From positions 1 through 34,780 of the IMG/VR virus record IMGVR_UViG_3300017969_000053: 34,780 nucleotides of DNA; one strand, given 5' to 3'. The translations under genes were made by a program, and so were the position numbers. Below the pieces are notes generated by a model. The model was not told the origin of the DNA. It saw only the letters and a program-made list of their open reading frames with translations, and made no database searches. Numbering within the stretch: position 1 is the first letter of the stretch; every line of letters starts with the position of its first letter. Shown in pieces: positions 25,501 to 31,481 of the stretch. This stretch comes from a virus.

Positions 25501-27467
25501 ACAGTGTTGTACAAATAAATCAAAAGTACGACAGTAATGCACTTCCAATGAGCGAATGGACACTACTTGCTGAAAACGATCCAGTAAGTGTAATTCCAGA
25601 GCAACTGCATATTAAAATGCGTGATAGCCTAGTGGGTTACAATAGAAATACAGATGTATACTCTTATAGCACTTGGTCAAATAGCACAGTGTATCAGGCA
25701 AATCAAGTTGTAGAAGTTAGTGGTAATTTTTACATAAGTAGAAATGAAAATACCAATGTCAATCCAACAACAGACACACAAATGGCTAAGTGGGAAAGAA
25801 TCTATGACTATACATTACCAGACGGAACACCAGAAAGTGACATTTCAGTAGATCGTCCACATGCATTGCCAGATTTAGATTTGCACCCATACAATCGTTA
25901 CGGACACTTAATTAGACCAAGACAAAGTTTAGTAAGAGAAATTCCAATTGCAAGACACAATTTTGTAGAAACAGCAAACAAATTACTTGCTGAAATGAAC
26001 TTAATAGAAGAAGTCAGTAACTGGGATCGTGTGTTATCTTCGACATTTGTTGAAGGAACAGTTACATACAATATGAAAAATTATTGGAACTATGTTGATT
26101 ACGTGAGAAATTCATATGACATAAGTATACCTACAAAGTATAGAGTCAAAACAAAAGAGCAAATTAGTGGTCAACTTGGACTTCCATTCCCATATGTAAA
26201 CGGCGACACTGTGCTAGTTACAGATGTTATGCATAACGATGGTATAAACAGACCAGAAATTTACACTAGAATTAACGATGAATGGATATTAGAGTATAAA
26301 GAAAAATCTACTATAGAGATTAGTGAAGAAATTTGGAACAATGAAAAATTTGGTCTAGGTTTTGATTTATCTGGCTTTGATACTGACGGATTTGATAATA
26401 GTGTTGATGGTATTTTGACTAGAATAATTGACGAGTTGCGTTACACAATCTTTATTGGATCACACCAAGTAAAATATAACCAGCTTTGGTTTAAACTATT
26501 GTATCAGGCAGTTGCAGACAATGCAGTTGATGATTTTGCATTTAAAACAACATTTGTTAAGCTAAATGTAGAACACCCACTGCAAACTGCTAGAGAAAAG
26601 TATATGGGATACAACATTGATGTTGTTACAGAATTCTTTAATAGTATTAAGCCATTCCATACAAAATTACATAGCATTGTAGACAGTAATACACATACTG
26701 ATTCTGTAAGTACAAATATAACTGAACAAAATCGTCAAACGTTTATTACAATGCGCTACAATGATCACAGTGAGCGTGAATGGGAAGGTGATACAATACT
26801 AACAGGTGGCACATTTACAACCGAACCAGATAACACAGATACAATCACATTTACTACAGTGGATGGAGACATTGAATTTGTGTATAATGGCAATGTTTTC
26901 CAACAAGCGCCAACTGAAGGTTGGGGTACTGAGCTTGTTCCAATGGATGTGTTGGAAAACATTCGTATTCGTGTACAAACCAACACAAGTGGAAGTACAG
27001 TTGATCCTACTAATACTCGCACATTCCAGATGAATATATTTGAACCATATAACATTGAGGAAAATATTGTGATAGCACAAGCAAACGTTGCGGTGGTTCA
27101 AACAACTGTTACTGCTGATGCAACAACAATACCACTAGTTGATGCTAGTATGATGACTGTTCCAACTGATGGCATATTGGGTGTAGCTTGGATTGGAACA
27201 GAGCGTGTAACATATGGTGCTGTTGATGGAAACAACTTAGTATATGTAACCAGAGGCACATACGCTACAACAGCACAAGAACACGTAGGTGGAACAATAG
27301 TTAATGACGGAAGCAAGCAATTAAGAATTCTTCCAGCATTGGCTAATTTTGGACACTACGGTGATAATTTGAGACTTGCATACAATGATAACGGTGTAAG
27401 TCTAGCGACAAGCGGTACTACTCCTGAACATGAGTTCATAAGAAATGCCGGTTTTGGAACGTTATAA
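16515..27467 (+). CDS. 7: Giant gp7-position baseplate wedge protein (3650 aa)
   Basis: Very large structural protein directly after gp6, where T4 has gp7 (1032 aa). The N-terminus (INKRFLNSTLEQLLSSGSME, about residues 42-61) and the C-terminal segment GILGVAWIGTERVTYGA with YVTRGTYATTAQEH (about 3553-3593) are features I associate with the giant wedge proteins of marine T4-like phages. Recognisable inserts are a Gly-Ser-Gly-Tyr beta repeat near 1404-1460 similar to that in gp6, a Thr/Val/Ser-rich stretch near 2059-2140, and three repeats near 2346, 2421 and 2491 that resemble the flagellin/hook IN motif. The frame is open for 10.9 kb with no sign of frameshift. The gp7 name rests on position and should be treated as provisional. 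Confidence 0.75.
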   Translation: MSTQYHAKPVLAKKSVRPGESSEHVGIRNTTELLPAIFQTSINKRFLNSTLEQLLSSGSMEAVNYFAGNTQNRTVNETFLHDQRSSDNYQFVPGSVVRNKDNDITQAMSYDDFLDILKFNEVDVKNTNRIFNEPGYTLDLPINYDMFINYHHYFWLVDYLPVCDINATVSDPINISDIVGAVYYTTPSLSNGKALSLQDGMRIRFTGSNFTGSAGYSVNDIFIVDGVGTSIALTKQFEDAGNGNYGKRVWFNDTIYGTQEPSQWNGSEVDFIYPEYDLTDYQAYSREYTVEQRHTVDQSSWSRRNLWIHEEAVLTIADFVDVDAHDFLLERFRGIRPIIEFRANIEKYNFATQSLGSVTHIYDNVDDPATEIIGTAFDLASYVVTETWTNTGYEYGDHVKLDSNGVISYWNCIKTHTEARNPSHSENNIYWKSIQSRDLISGDRILFLNSTNATYNNKIFDVTVSGGVVTTLTEVYGASSTALNVGDGVNVRIGYNNVFGESYPNDIYSGSEWHWDGSKWVYSQQKDSRNDSILFQLYDTSSIKLDNQTLYPNSNFAGDFIFKYGTSNSTEIDSALGIQPRYVDYGNEPGLSFDIGLGSVRYTFNDRNTTDDPENTNASVLSEVLGYYYYKKLDNNQYYNGWVEIRGGQPVKKHAQKVVVDANQPIVVNLGTSNINSDNILKFTKRNGKLEVYQGGNLHNTRINGLNPSLFVEKNKTYTITTYFDSTDIEFVDTDGSALSNITIGTATNNTFTLQVDSAFDKKVFRYRLVSDNTVTGLIYDNTETSSNLKVTKNGSDFTTYSVANQKLTISSSYAKDDVFDVTWISDDNITDSDGVDLPADTHILNPQNEFLTQVSFGDILSHMKDQIVNIPGLTGNFFGVNNYRNLPRVHEFGGTIRQQPYSTELLSQLVMHNDTNIFSSLKHASNSYASFKKQFLQKCIQLHNTMDSSKAVYEIVDEALKNITIGKNKNDVFANSNMLKFNDYEETTGYWTATISPVFDLPQTVNTYNDTKNHVQVFVRDDDGAGNVRWRSLVKDVDYTLSETQVTITSSVTFDSDGQALIKIRWYPLTSKSFVPPSAVKLGLVNDFTPVTDATNIYGHDGSIVKRKGTELYNRNQAGFNIEDAVLWDFESRIYNNLISTNVVDYKHIMPNANRVTVYNWSDLTNALRSDFNKWKVRNNVSAIHDASAYSAGDPFTWNYSSVGPGIGGWRGLYTYYFNTDRPHTHPWEMFGYNEKPSWWDANYSWTDPGKRTALITALKAGHYNDPANTAKYSLTYAYTAYDWDTDTLVTSGGVLNNPIDANLVASPADPAIAFVFGDWGDIENTWRSSSEYKISLFTALTKLRPLRVVNDYFRSNNRTEFNFNTVQVAFSDTKQLGNNKDITLTNENFEDNIIEYVSVRTGGSGYTSSPELSVYSNFGTGAELLAKISGGKVVAVSVTNPGKGYQTKPSIIAATGSATFDVVLLSGAQKYVDGLSNAVVNYAHRSGTDVSVIVERLENYSNNPIIKTGGFVNNNQSLILESSQDKGRVVIPEENINTIVYTSQPKEELFFGAVKVTKTATGYKVNGYDNTLQYFTYYKPNETAGKIIVNIGNKRVYKYKQNQLSTSTLDYNTTLAGDQELYEFLIGYGEYLNSVGWTATWSSTAGNTILWTETASNDDVYYAIPSTEKIEIRETKPGYFSNIANKFDGEFNVINQNGYQILNNKLLITRNVINDIDGVTTVESRDGASIYGLRLYRVEVEHAFIVDNTTNFDDLIYDPVLGTKHNRIIWRGNRTKDWNGKFYAPGFIINGETLLPNFDTVASEISKYYGPGNTLSNQQQVDTARFNIGYNKPSWNEVIGLDDDTLFNFIKGTRKYKGTRHALNAFMRNTALFGTLATAKVHEEWAIRTADYGDTRSRDTLEFAINKELLKTNPQPVRFSADELNDVLSDIVIDVDFNSDLLVTGSPGNNFTTRWPKTFNYTTISQESLYANDLITAGLPLLTEADYRVLNRDDFELFPQEVKTEYSFDGEWRNIQHWDNKTAYKYKDRVIYKGRVWEMLDPDGTSGLTRPNDPVTTTGTVTLPVIPSSSTGETLVIDGNTITLQRTTTTSTYGSIVVEGTNDILSSNVVLDGTTIVLGTTSNNARTITFDTTTSTIVYNNAQIVGSVISPQILGSATKELIIENTSVLFDETETLSQNITAQTAFEQMFFDAFESGVNTSVIRSSVATQRIQRLEAFRTAYSAATSNASYSSFLTQYFANSPVGLEISLLLSLNAGSPSYQTELENLISNDIDLINNSLGTTYDAPSVIAGTETVTPANIASAQADLDDSSFPTDIKNYLIANPTTPFTTTTVVSTTTGTVFKTYNLTEIIDKINGTGIANVTASNSNNRLLITKTTNTPSIEFTLTVSVASANTEVGIASSGPTIVTSTGSVVTTSPNLTLQQVIDQINAASITGIVAGTGGTNSNLLKITSTNQTLYIGNGTANSTIGLSVGATSAPTTITNINTNVDLASMIDIINSAAIAGVSASNSNNRLRLTSTNATLVIGAGTANTTVGLTAQTLSATQNVISNMFNAFVGSDGNQVFQEMEHDPNIFSIWVADNKDAEVSTSSGYSVYQTMDFGMYITRACAGVNDADDAQITIAVADSNTQAHNLVKGDYVFISGSNTVPSIDGIHKVTEVDSNKVTFYIDEYIDEEGNVGNVYPMRNVRFPSFASLNNSYNSQVNGMFVYNFSGLRQNNQQTPKFAFVDDDGTGSPAVYKFLGSYTNNTGHTGDGWFKVRTSASQARNDLMESVKIYDATTRSLITQLEVFDPAKGIIPGFIDEEIDFILTSDLASYNYNTLDGFTENTKAWTSDMVGLRWWDINNAIYVDYEQDSIDYKQAYWGRLFDGATIDIYEWTRSSVLPEEWENLVARNGYVDGRQATGEPLSVIVDGETVYQWVEENYYNPRNKRTETSYYFWVKNKLSSVGKRNYNTYQLARILKNPTAFDVSWFAAAGNQELILANIEQYVTANSVVQINQKYDSNALPMSEWTLLAENDPVSVIPEQLHIKMRDSLVGYNRNTDVYSYSTWSNSTVYQANQVVEVSGNFYISRNENTNVNPTTDTQMAKWERIYDYTLPDGTPESDISVDRPHALPDLDLHPYNRYGHLIRPRQSLVREIPIARHNFVETANKLLAEMNLIEEVSNWDRVLSSTFVEGTVTYNMKNYWNYVDYVRNSYDISIPTKYRVKTKEQISGQLGLPFPYVNGDTVLVTDVMHNDGINRPEIYTRINDEWILEYKEKSTIEISEEIWNNEKFGLGFDLSGFDTDGFDNSVDGILTRIIDELRYTIFIGSHQVKYNQLWFKLLYQAVADNAVDDFAFKTTFVKLNVEHPLQTAREKYMGYNIDVVTEFFNSIKPFHTKLHSIVDSNTHTDSVSTNITEQNRQTFITMRYNDHSEREWEGDTILTGGTFTTEPDNTDTITFTTVDGDIEFVYNGNVFQQAPTEGWGTELVPMDVLENIRIRVQTNTSGSTVDPTNTRTFQMNIFEPYNIEENIVIAQANVAVVQTTVTADATTIPLVDASMMTVPTDGILGVAWIGTERVTYGAVDGNNLVYVTRGTYATTAQEHVGGTIVNDGSKQLRILPALANFGHYGDNLRLAYNDNGVSLATSGTTPEHEFIRNAGFGTL
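23551..24150 (+). repeat. Three diverged flagellin IN-like repeats within the giant wedge protein
   Basis: Protein-level repeats spaced about 70-75 residues apart: LTEIIDKINGTGIANVTASN, LQQVIDQINAASITGIVAG and LASMIDIINSAAIAGVSASN, each followed by N-R/L-L-x-ITxT and then IGNGTAN/IGAGTAN in the last two. The pattern (helix with INxxxI.GV.A, then a beta strand LxLTST) resembles the flagellin hook IN motif. Codons differ between copies, so the duplication is old. Confidence 0.65.
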
Positions 27468-27470
27468 ATA
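27463..27470 (+). promoter_or_regulatory. T4-type late promoter (exact TATAAATA) overlapping a stop codon
   Basis: An exact TATAAATA octamer overlaps the TAA stop (27465-27467) of the giant wedge gene and lies 19 bases before the ATG at 27490. Transcription would begin near 27475-27477. This position favours the 27490 start for the next gene over the in-frame ATG at 27445. Confidence 0.75.
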
Positions 27471-27489
27471 TTATAAATGGAATAAGAAA

Positions 27490-28089
27490 ATGAGTGTATC
27501 TAAAATTGAAAAATCATTGATAGGAGTAGAAGGTCACATTACAATATGGGATCCTGAAAGCGGTGAAGTATTGGTTCGTCGCCGAAATGCTATCAACTTT
27601 GAAAACATGAGTATTGCATTAGCAAAATTACTAGCAAACGAAACTGGAGCAGTAGGATCATATCACATTGGAACAATGAGATTTGGTAATTCTGGAACTA
27701 CTATTGATGCAATTGGTGCAGTAACATACAAAGCGCCAAATACAACATTAACAAGTGGTTCACTTTACAACGAAACATTTAGTAAAGTAGTTGATGAGGC
27801 TGTGTCTGGAAGTGCTGACAACAGTGTTGAAGTTTCGCACACCACTACATTACTCTACAGTGATGTTATCACTACCTGCACACTTGATTATGGTGAACCA
27901 GTTGGACAAGACACATTAGACACTGCTACTACTATGGATGGAGATTATGTTTTTGACGAGCTAGCGTTATATACTGCAAATAATGATTTGTTAACACATG
28001 TTATTTTCCATCCAGTACAAAAAAGTGCAAACAGAAAAATTCAAGTGATTTATACAATTAGATTGCGTACATCATATAGTGACGTTTAA
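27490..28089 (+). CDS. Predicted virion structural protein of the tail module (199 aa)
   Basis: Function not firmly recognised. The N-terminus (IGVEGHITIWDPESGEVLVR) followed by RRNAINFENMSIALAKLL resembles small tail or fibre-associated proteins that begin with a short beta domain and a helix. The segment GTMRFGNSGTTIDAIG with YKAPNTTL follows. The end, FHPVQKSANRKIQVIYTIRL, is a beta strand typical of tail-tip or fibre proteins. The start at 27490 is chosen because the late promoter at 27463 would place the longer ATG (27445) outside the transcript; the ribosome binding site is weak. It is the first of three tail genes behind this promoter. Role as a baseplate-to-fibre connector is inferred from position. 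Confidence 0.65.
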   Translation: MSVSKIEKSLIGVEGHITIWDPESGEVLVRRRNAINFENMSIALAKLLANETGAVGSYHIGTMRFGNSGTTIDAIGAVTYKAPNTTLTSGSLYNETFSKVVDEAVSGSADNSVEVSHTTTLLYSDVITTCTLDYGEPVGQDTLDTATTMDGDYVFDELALYTANNDLLTHVIFHPVQKSANRKIQVIYTIRLRTSYSDV

Positions 28090-28100
28090 TAGGAAAAAAG

Positions 28101-29018
28101 ATGCCATATACAGTAGATTATTCAGAAAGCGGAAAAACGCCAATAGTTGTAAACGACGGTACAGTAAACACTAGTACCAGTTTAAAACTTATCGGCAAAA
28201 ATTATAACAGATTTGGCGAATATTTTAATGAAAATATGTTGCACTTGTTAGAAAATTTTGCAGCAACTACGGCGCCTGACAATCCTTCAGAGGGGCAGCT
28301 TTGGTACGATACAAGTGAAAGTCAACTTTATTTGTACGATAATGGAAAATGGTACCCAATTGGGTTTCCAGCTGGAAATACAAGAATTGAAGCTAGAAGA
28401 AGACTTGACACAAATGGTGTAACACACTATACTTTGGAAAGTATTGTAGATGGTAATATTATTACCATCACAGTTGATGACACTGTAGCATGGACACCAG
28501 CAGCAAGTGAATTCTTGGAAGATGGCGTTACTGTACTAACAACACAATTTCCAGTTATACAGTCTGGCATCAACATGAACACTACTGTAAATTATAAATT
28601 TAGAGGTACAGCTACTAGTGCTGAATATGCTGACCTTGCAGAACGTTATGCAGCAGACAAAGAATATGAGCCAGGTACATTAGTGAAAATAGGCGGATCA
28701 CACGAAATTACACAAACTTTACAAGTAGCTGACGACGAAGTTTTTGGCGTGATATCAACAGCGCCAGGATTTGAAATGAATAGTGCAGCAGGAACAGACG
28801 TCACACACCCTTATGTAGCATTAGCTGGGCGTGTTCCGTGCAAAGTTGTAGGAAAAATTAGAAAAGGTCAACGTTTGATATCAAGTAATACCCCAGGCCA
28901 TGCACAAGTAGACACTGGTGCAGGTGTGCTGGACTATAGATTAGTTGTTGGTAGAGCTCTTGCAGACAAAATGGACAACGGTATAGGTGTTGTTGAAATA
29001 ATTGTAGGAGCAAAGTAA
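28101..29018 (+). CDS. Tail fibre-like structural protein (305 aa)
   Basis: Likely fibre or baseplate appendage protein. The N-terminal part contains STSLKLIGKNYNRFGEYFNE (residues 25-44) and PSEGQLWYDTSESQLYLYDN (62-81), the latter being the common phage fibre motif 'G.LWYDT..G.L..Y'. The C-terminal part (about 173-305) starts SAEYADLAERYAADKEYEPG and continues with FGVISTAP, LAGRVPCKVVGKIRKG and VVGRALADK. This domain type recurs at the ends of marine phage virion proteins. AGGAAAAAAG precedes the ATG. The neighbours on both sides are tail-type proteins. Receptor specificity cannot be read from the sequence. Confidence 0.75.
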   Translation: MPYTVDYSESGKTPIVVNDGTVNTSTSLKLIGKNYNRFGEYFNENMLHLLENFAATTAPDNPSEGQLWYDTSESQLYLYDNGKWYPIGFPAGNTRIEARRRLDTNGVTHYTLESIVDGNIITITVDDTVAWTPAASEFLEDGVTVLTTQFPVIQSGINMNTTVNYKFRGTATSAEYADLAERYAADKEYEPGTLVKIGGSHEITQTLQVADDEVFGVISTAPGFEMNSAAGTDVTHPYVALAGRVPCKVVGKIRKGQRLISSNTPGHAQVDTGAGVLDYRLVVGRALADKMDNGIGVVEIIVGAK

Positions 29019-29019
29019 T

Positions 29020-30162
29020 ATGCCGGTATCAGCAGGTACATTAGTACTAGCCTCAGAATACAACACAGTAGCTGAACTAGTCAACAAAATTTTTGGTGAC
29101 AAGTATAGTACTGTTCTGGTGACAGATGCTGATAGATCTAATCATAAATTTGGATGGGGTGCAGTACATGTTGATGATGCCCTTGTTGAAGGAACATTAA
29201 TTACTGCAGAACGTTTACAAGGTTTGGTTGACCGTACAAATATTATGGTTGACCATGTCAATATTAATGATACAATATTGGTGTTTAACGTTCCTGCTAA
29301 CCGTACTGATATACTTATAAGAACACCCATTCGTGCTGAAGATTTAAATGTAGTTGAATCAAAAGTTAACACTAGCATTTTAACAAACAACACACATTTA
29401 ACTATTGACCCAACAAATGCTAGTTCTTATATCGTAACGCCATCAAGTCCATATCAACGCAGTATTCCATGGATGGACCAATTGATAGGTGAACATAGAT
29501 GGACATTCAATGACTATAATCATGCTCGTTATTTTTTCAATAGTGGCGGACAACTTCGCCTAAACATGGAAATGTCTGGTGGTTCAACTGCTGGATATAA
29601 CAACTGGGCGGACATTATTAATGAAATTGGTGTCTTAAGTTTAACATGGAACAACGTTATACAAAGTAGTAGTAGAACACTTGGTACTAGCGAAGGTAAA
29701 GGGTTTTATGACTTAACTGATCAATATCAGCTGTTGTTTACTAGTAGTGGCGTTACAATACCTGAAGACTGGGATTCAGCATATGGATACGGATATGGAT
29801 ACGGATATACAGGATCATATGTGTATGGAGACCCACTTTCATTTTGGGACAGCCCGCAGCCATCAGGATACGGATACGGTTATGGTTACGGCTATGGCTA
29901 TGGGTATAGTGGTTATAGTAGTTACGCAAACCGCTATATGAAACTTTATGGAAAATGGGCAAATAATGGACGTGATGTAGATCTAAAAATAACACTTGAT
30001 GATACAGCATATAATCAAGTGTCCGACGGTACTTTTGAAGTAACACCTAGCTATCTTATGCCTGATGTTATTGAAAGAGGTCTTGAGCCTGCTAGATTTG
30101 ACGTGAGTCCAGATCCTATTTTTTCTATCATTAATGATTTTATGACCGGCGATGATGGCTAA
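29020..30162 (+). CDS. Tail structural protein with Gly-Tyr repeats (380 aa)
   Basis: Probable tail or fibre protein. The N-terminal 100 residues (MPVSAGTLVLASEYNTVAEL and following) and the segment HARYFFNSGGQLRLNMEMSG (about 168-187) resemble structural proteins of marine T4-like phages. The unusual part is two Gly-Tyr tracts: YGYGYGYGY (255-263) and seven GY pairs (283-296) followed by SGYSSY, separated by 19 residues with further aromatic residues. A beta-rich C-terminus follows (YMKLYGKWANNGRDVDLKIT). It starts one base after the previous stop, with GTAGGAG inside the preceding gene as the likely ribosome binding site. The GY segment may be a flexible or adhesive surface loop. This is the last gene before a 66-base promoter gap. 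Confidence 0.7.
   Translation: MPVSAGTLVLASEYNTVAELVNKIFGDKYSTVLVTDADRSNHKFGWGAVHVDDALVEGTLITAERLQGLVDRTNIMVDHVNINDTILVFNVPANRTDILIRTPIRAEDLNVVESKVNTSILTNNTHLTIDPTNASSYIVTPSSPYQRSIPWMDQLIGEHRWTFNDYNHARYFFNSGGQLRLNMEMSGGSTAGYNNWADIINEIGVLSLTWNNVIQSSSRTLGTSEGKGFYDLTDQYQLLFTSSGVTIPEDWDSAYGYGYGYGYTGSYVYGDPLSFWDSPQPSGYGYGYGYGYGYGYSGYSSYANRYMKLYGKWANNGRDVDLKITLDDTAYNQVSDGTFEVTPSYLMPDVIERGLEPARFDVSPDPIFSIINDFMTGDDG
29778..29922 (+). repeat. Two Gly-Tyr-coding hexamer repeat tracts
   Basis: The first tract (29782-29808) alternates GGATAC and GGATAT. The second (29866-29907) encodes seven GY pairs using all four glycine codons and both tyrosine codons. The codon mixing in the second tract suggests selection on the protein, while the regular first tract could still be slippage-prone. 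Confidence 0.85.
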
Positions 30163-30170
30163 AAAATAGC

Positions 30171-30200
30171 TTGACAAATCTCATATAAATAAGTTATATT
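30171..30200 (+). promoter_or_regulatory. Overlapping sigma70-like and T4-type late promoters
   Basis: TTGACA (30171-30176) and TATATT (30195-30200) are separated by 18 bases and form a plausible host-type promoter. Within the spacer lies an exact late octamer, TATAAATA (30184-30191). AAGGAGA (30214-30220) then gives a strong ribosome binding site for the gene at 30229. The arrangement allows both early and late transcription of the downstream block. Confidence 0.65.
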
Positions 30201-30228
30201 AGTAGTTAATTATAAGGAGAAACTCACC

Positions 30229-30576
30229 ATGGATGAGAGACTCGAGAAAGCCCTAGAATTTGGCAACTATCGAACTACATTAGCAAACCAAAAACGCAAC
30301 GTTATTTCTAGAATGCAAAATCTTCAGAAGGTGCATTATAACGGTGGGTCTTTTAATGCTAGTCCACAAACAATTGCATTTGTGCAAGCACTTATTTCAG
30401 TTAAAAAGAAATCAAGTGTAATACTTGACGTTAAAGAAAATCCAATTGAAATTGAAGACTTACAAGATTTTTTAGATACACTTATTAGTGCTTACACTGA
30501 AGGTGTGAATGAATATAAAGTTCAAATGGATAAACTTAAAAAAGCAAGAAATATTAAAAAAATTATGGACTGGTAA
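30229..30576 (+). CDS. Small helical hypothetical protein (115 aa)
   Basis: Function not recognised. It looks mostly alpha-helical (MDERLEKALEFGNYRTTLAN, then KRNVISRMQNLQ), with a short central beta segment (YNGGSFNASPQTIAFVQAL) and a charged helical end (KVQMDKLKKARNIKKIMDW). The pattern resembles small conserved proteins found among structural genes in marine T4-like phages, but I cannot name it. It has the best ribosome binding site in the window and is the first gene behind the dual promoter, so it is probably well expressed. Its stop overlaps the next ATG (TAATG). It might be a chaperone or a regulatory protein. Confidence 0.65.
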   Translation: MDERLEKALEFGNYRTTLANQKRNVISRMQNLQKVHYNGGSFNASPQTIAFVQALISVKKKSSVILDVKENPIEIEDLQDFLDTLISAYTEGVNEYKVQMDKLKKARNIKKIMDW

Positions 30577-31481
30577 TGAGCGAAGAAGAGCGTGGCGTAT
30601 GCATGTTTGCATACAACAATGATAAAATGGACTATATTCAATTTGCCCATTTAGCGGCGGCATATGTTAAAAGAAATATGCCAAATTTGAACACATGTCT
30701 TATTACTGATAATGGTACATACTCGTATCTTAAAGACAGTATACCTGATAAACTACATAACAAAGTCTTTGATACTGTAGTCATACAGGATGTAACACAT
30801 CCTAGTAATCCACGTAGACACTATGACAGTCCGTGGACTGAATTCAGTGCGCAATTTAGTAATAGTAACAAGCATGAAATTTTTGAACTTACTCCTTTTG
30901 AAAGAACTATGTTAATTGATACTGACTACTTTATTATGAACAATGACTACGCATATGTGTTTGATAGTGATATTCCTATTGCAATGCACAAATATGCTAG
31001 ATATTTAGAACACCAACCCCCGTACATGAATGAACAACAACTAAGTGATGCTGGCATTCACCATTGGTGGAGTACAGTTGTTTACTTTGATCAAAGTGAA
31101 GAAAGTCGTGTGTTTTTTGATACATGGGCTCATGTAAAAGACAACTGGGACTATTATCATTTATTATATCAGTTTCCGCCTGGACTATTTCGTACTGACT
31201 TTTGTGTTAGTATTGCAGCACATATTCTAAATGGGTTTAATGAAAACACTTTTGTACATACCTTTGACGGAATGAAAATGGTTAATATGGACCAAAAAGA
31301 TGATATTGTTGAAATTAAAAGCGCAAATGATATTATTTTGTTAAGTCATAACCGTCAAGAACAATGGAAAAATATATTAACTCGTTACGAAAATACTAAT
31401 ATGCATCTTATGAACAAACTTGCTATTTCTAGAAATGCACAAAGTATGTTAGAAAAAGTCACTGAAGGATGGGATGTATTA
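30576..31481 (+). CDS. GT-A-like glycosyltransferase-related protein 1 (302 aa; stop codon ends at 31484)
   Basis: Probable nucleotide-sugar-dependent glycosyltransferase fold. The N-terminus VCMFAYNNDKMDYIQFAHLA (residues 8-27) is a Rossmann-like opening, followed by TCLITDNGTY. The motif ERTMLIDTDYFIM (109-121) carries the DxD-type metal and nucleotide site (D115, D117). IHHWWSTVVYFDQSEESRVF resembles the acceptor-side region of GT-A enzymes such as GT8/glycogenin-like proteins. It is followed, with a four-base overlap (ATGA), by a related protein of similar size. No signal peptide or membrane segment is seen, so it should act in the cytoplasm. The acceptor (virion protein, DNA base or glycan) is unknown. 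Confidence 0.6.

Noticed and set aside
27445-27489. Longer start (ATG 27445) for the 199-aa structural protein
   Set aside because: The exact late promoter at 27463-27470 and the 27490 ATG fit better; the extra residues are a lysine/tyrosine-rich run made by the promoter DNA itself.
29753-30046. Antisense open frame opposite the Gly-Tyr repeats, His/Tyr/Arg-rich
   Set aside because: It is a mirror of the sense-strand hexamer repeats, with no ribosome binding site or independent support.
30156-30170. Possible terminator hairpin GCTA-AAAAA-TAGC after the Gly-Tyr protein gene
   Set aside because: The stem is only four base pairs, AT-rich and without a following T tract.
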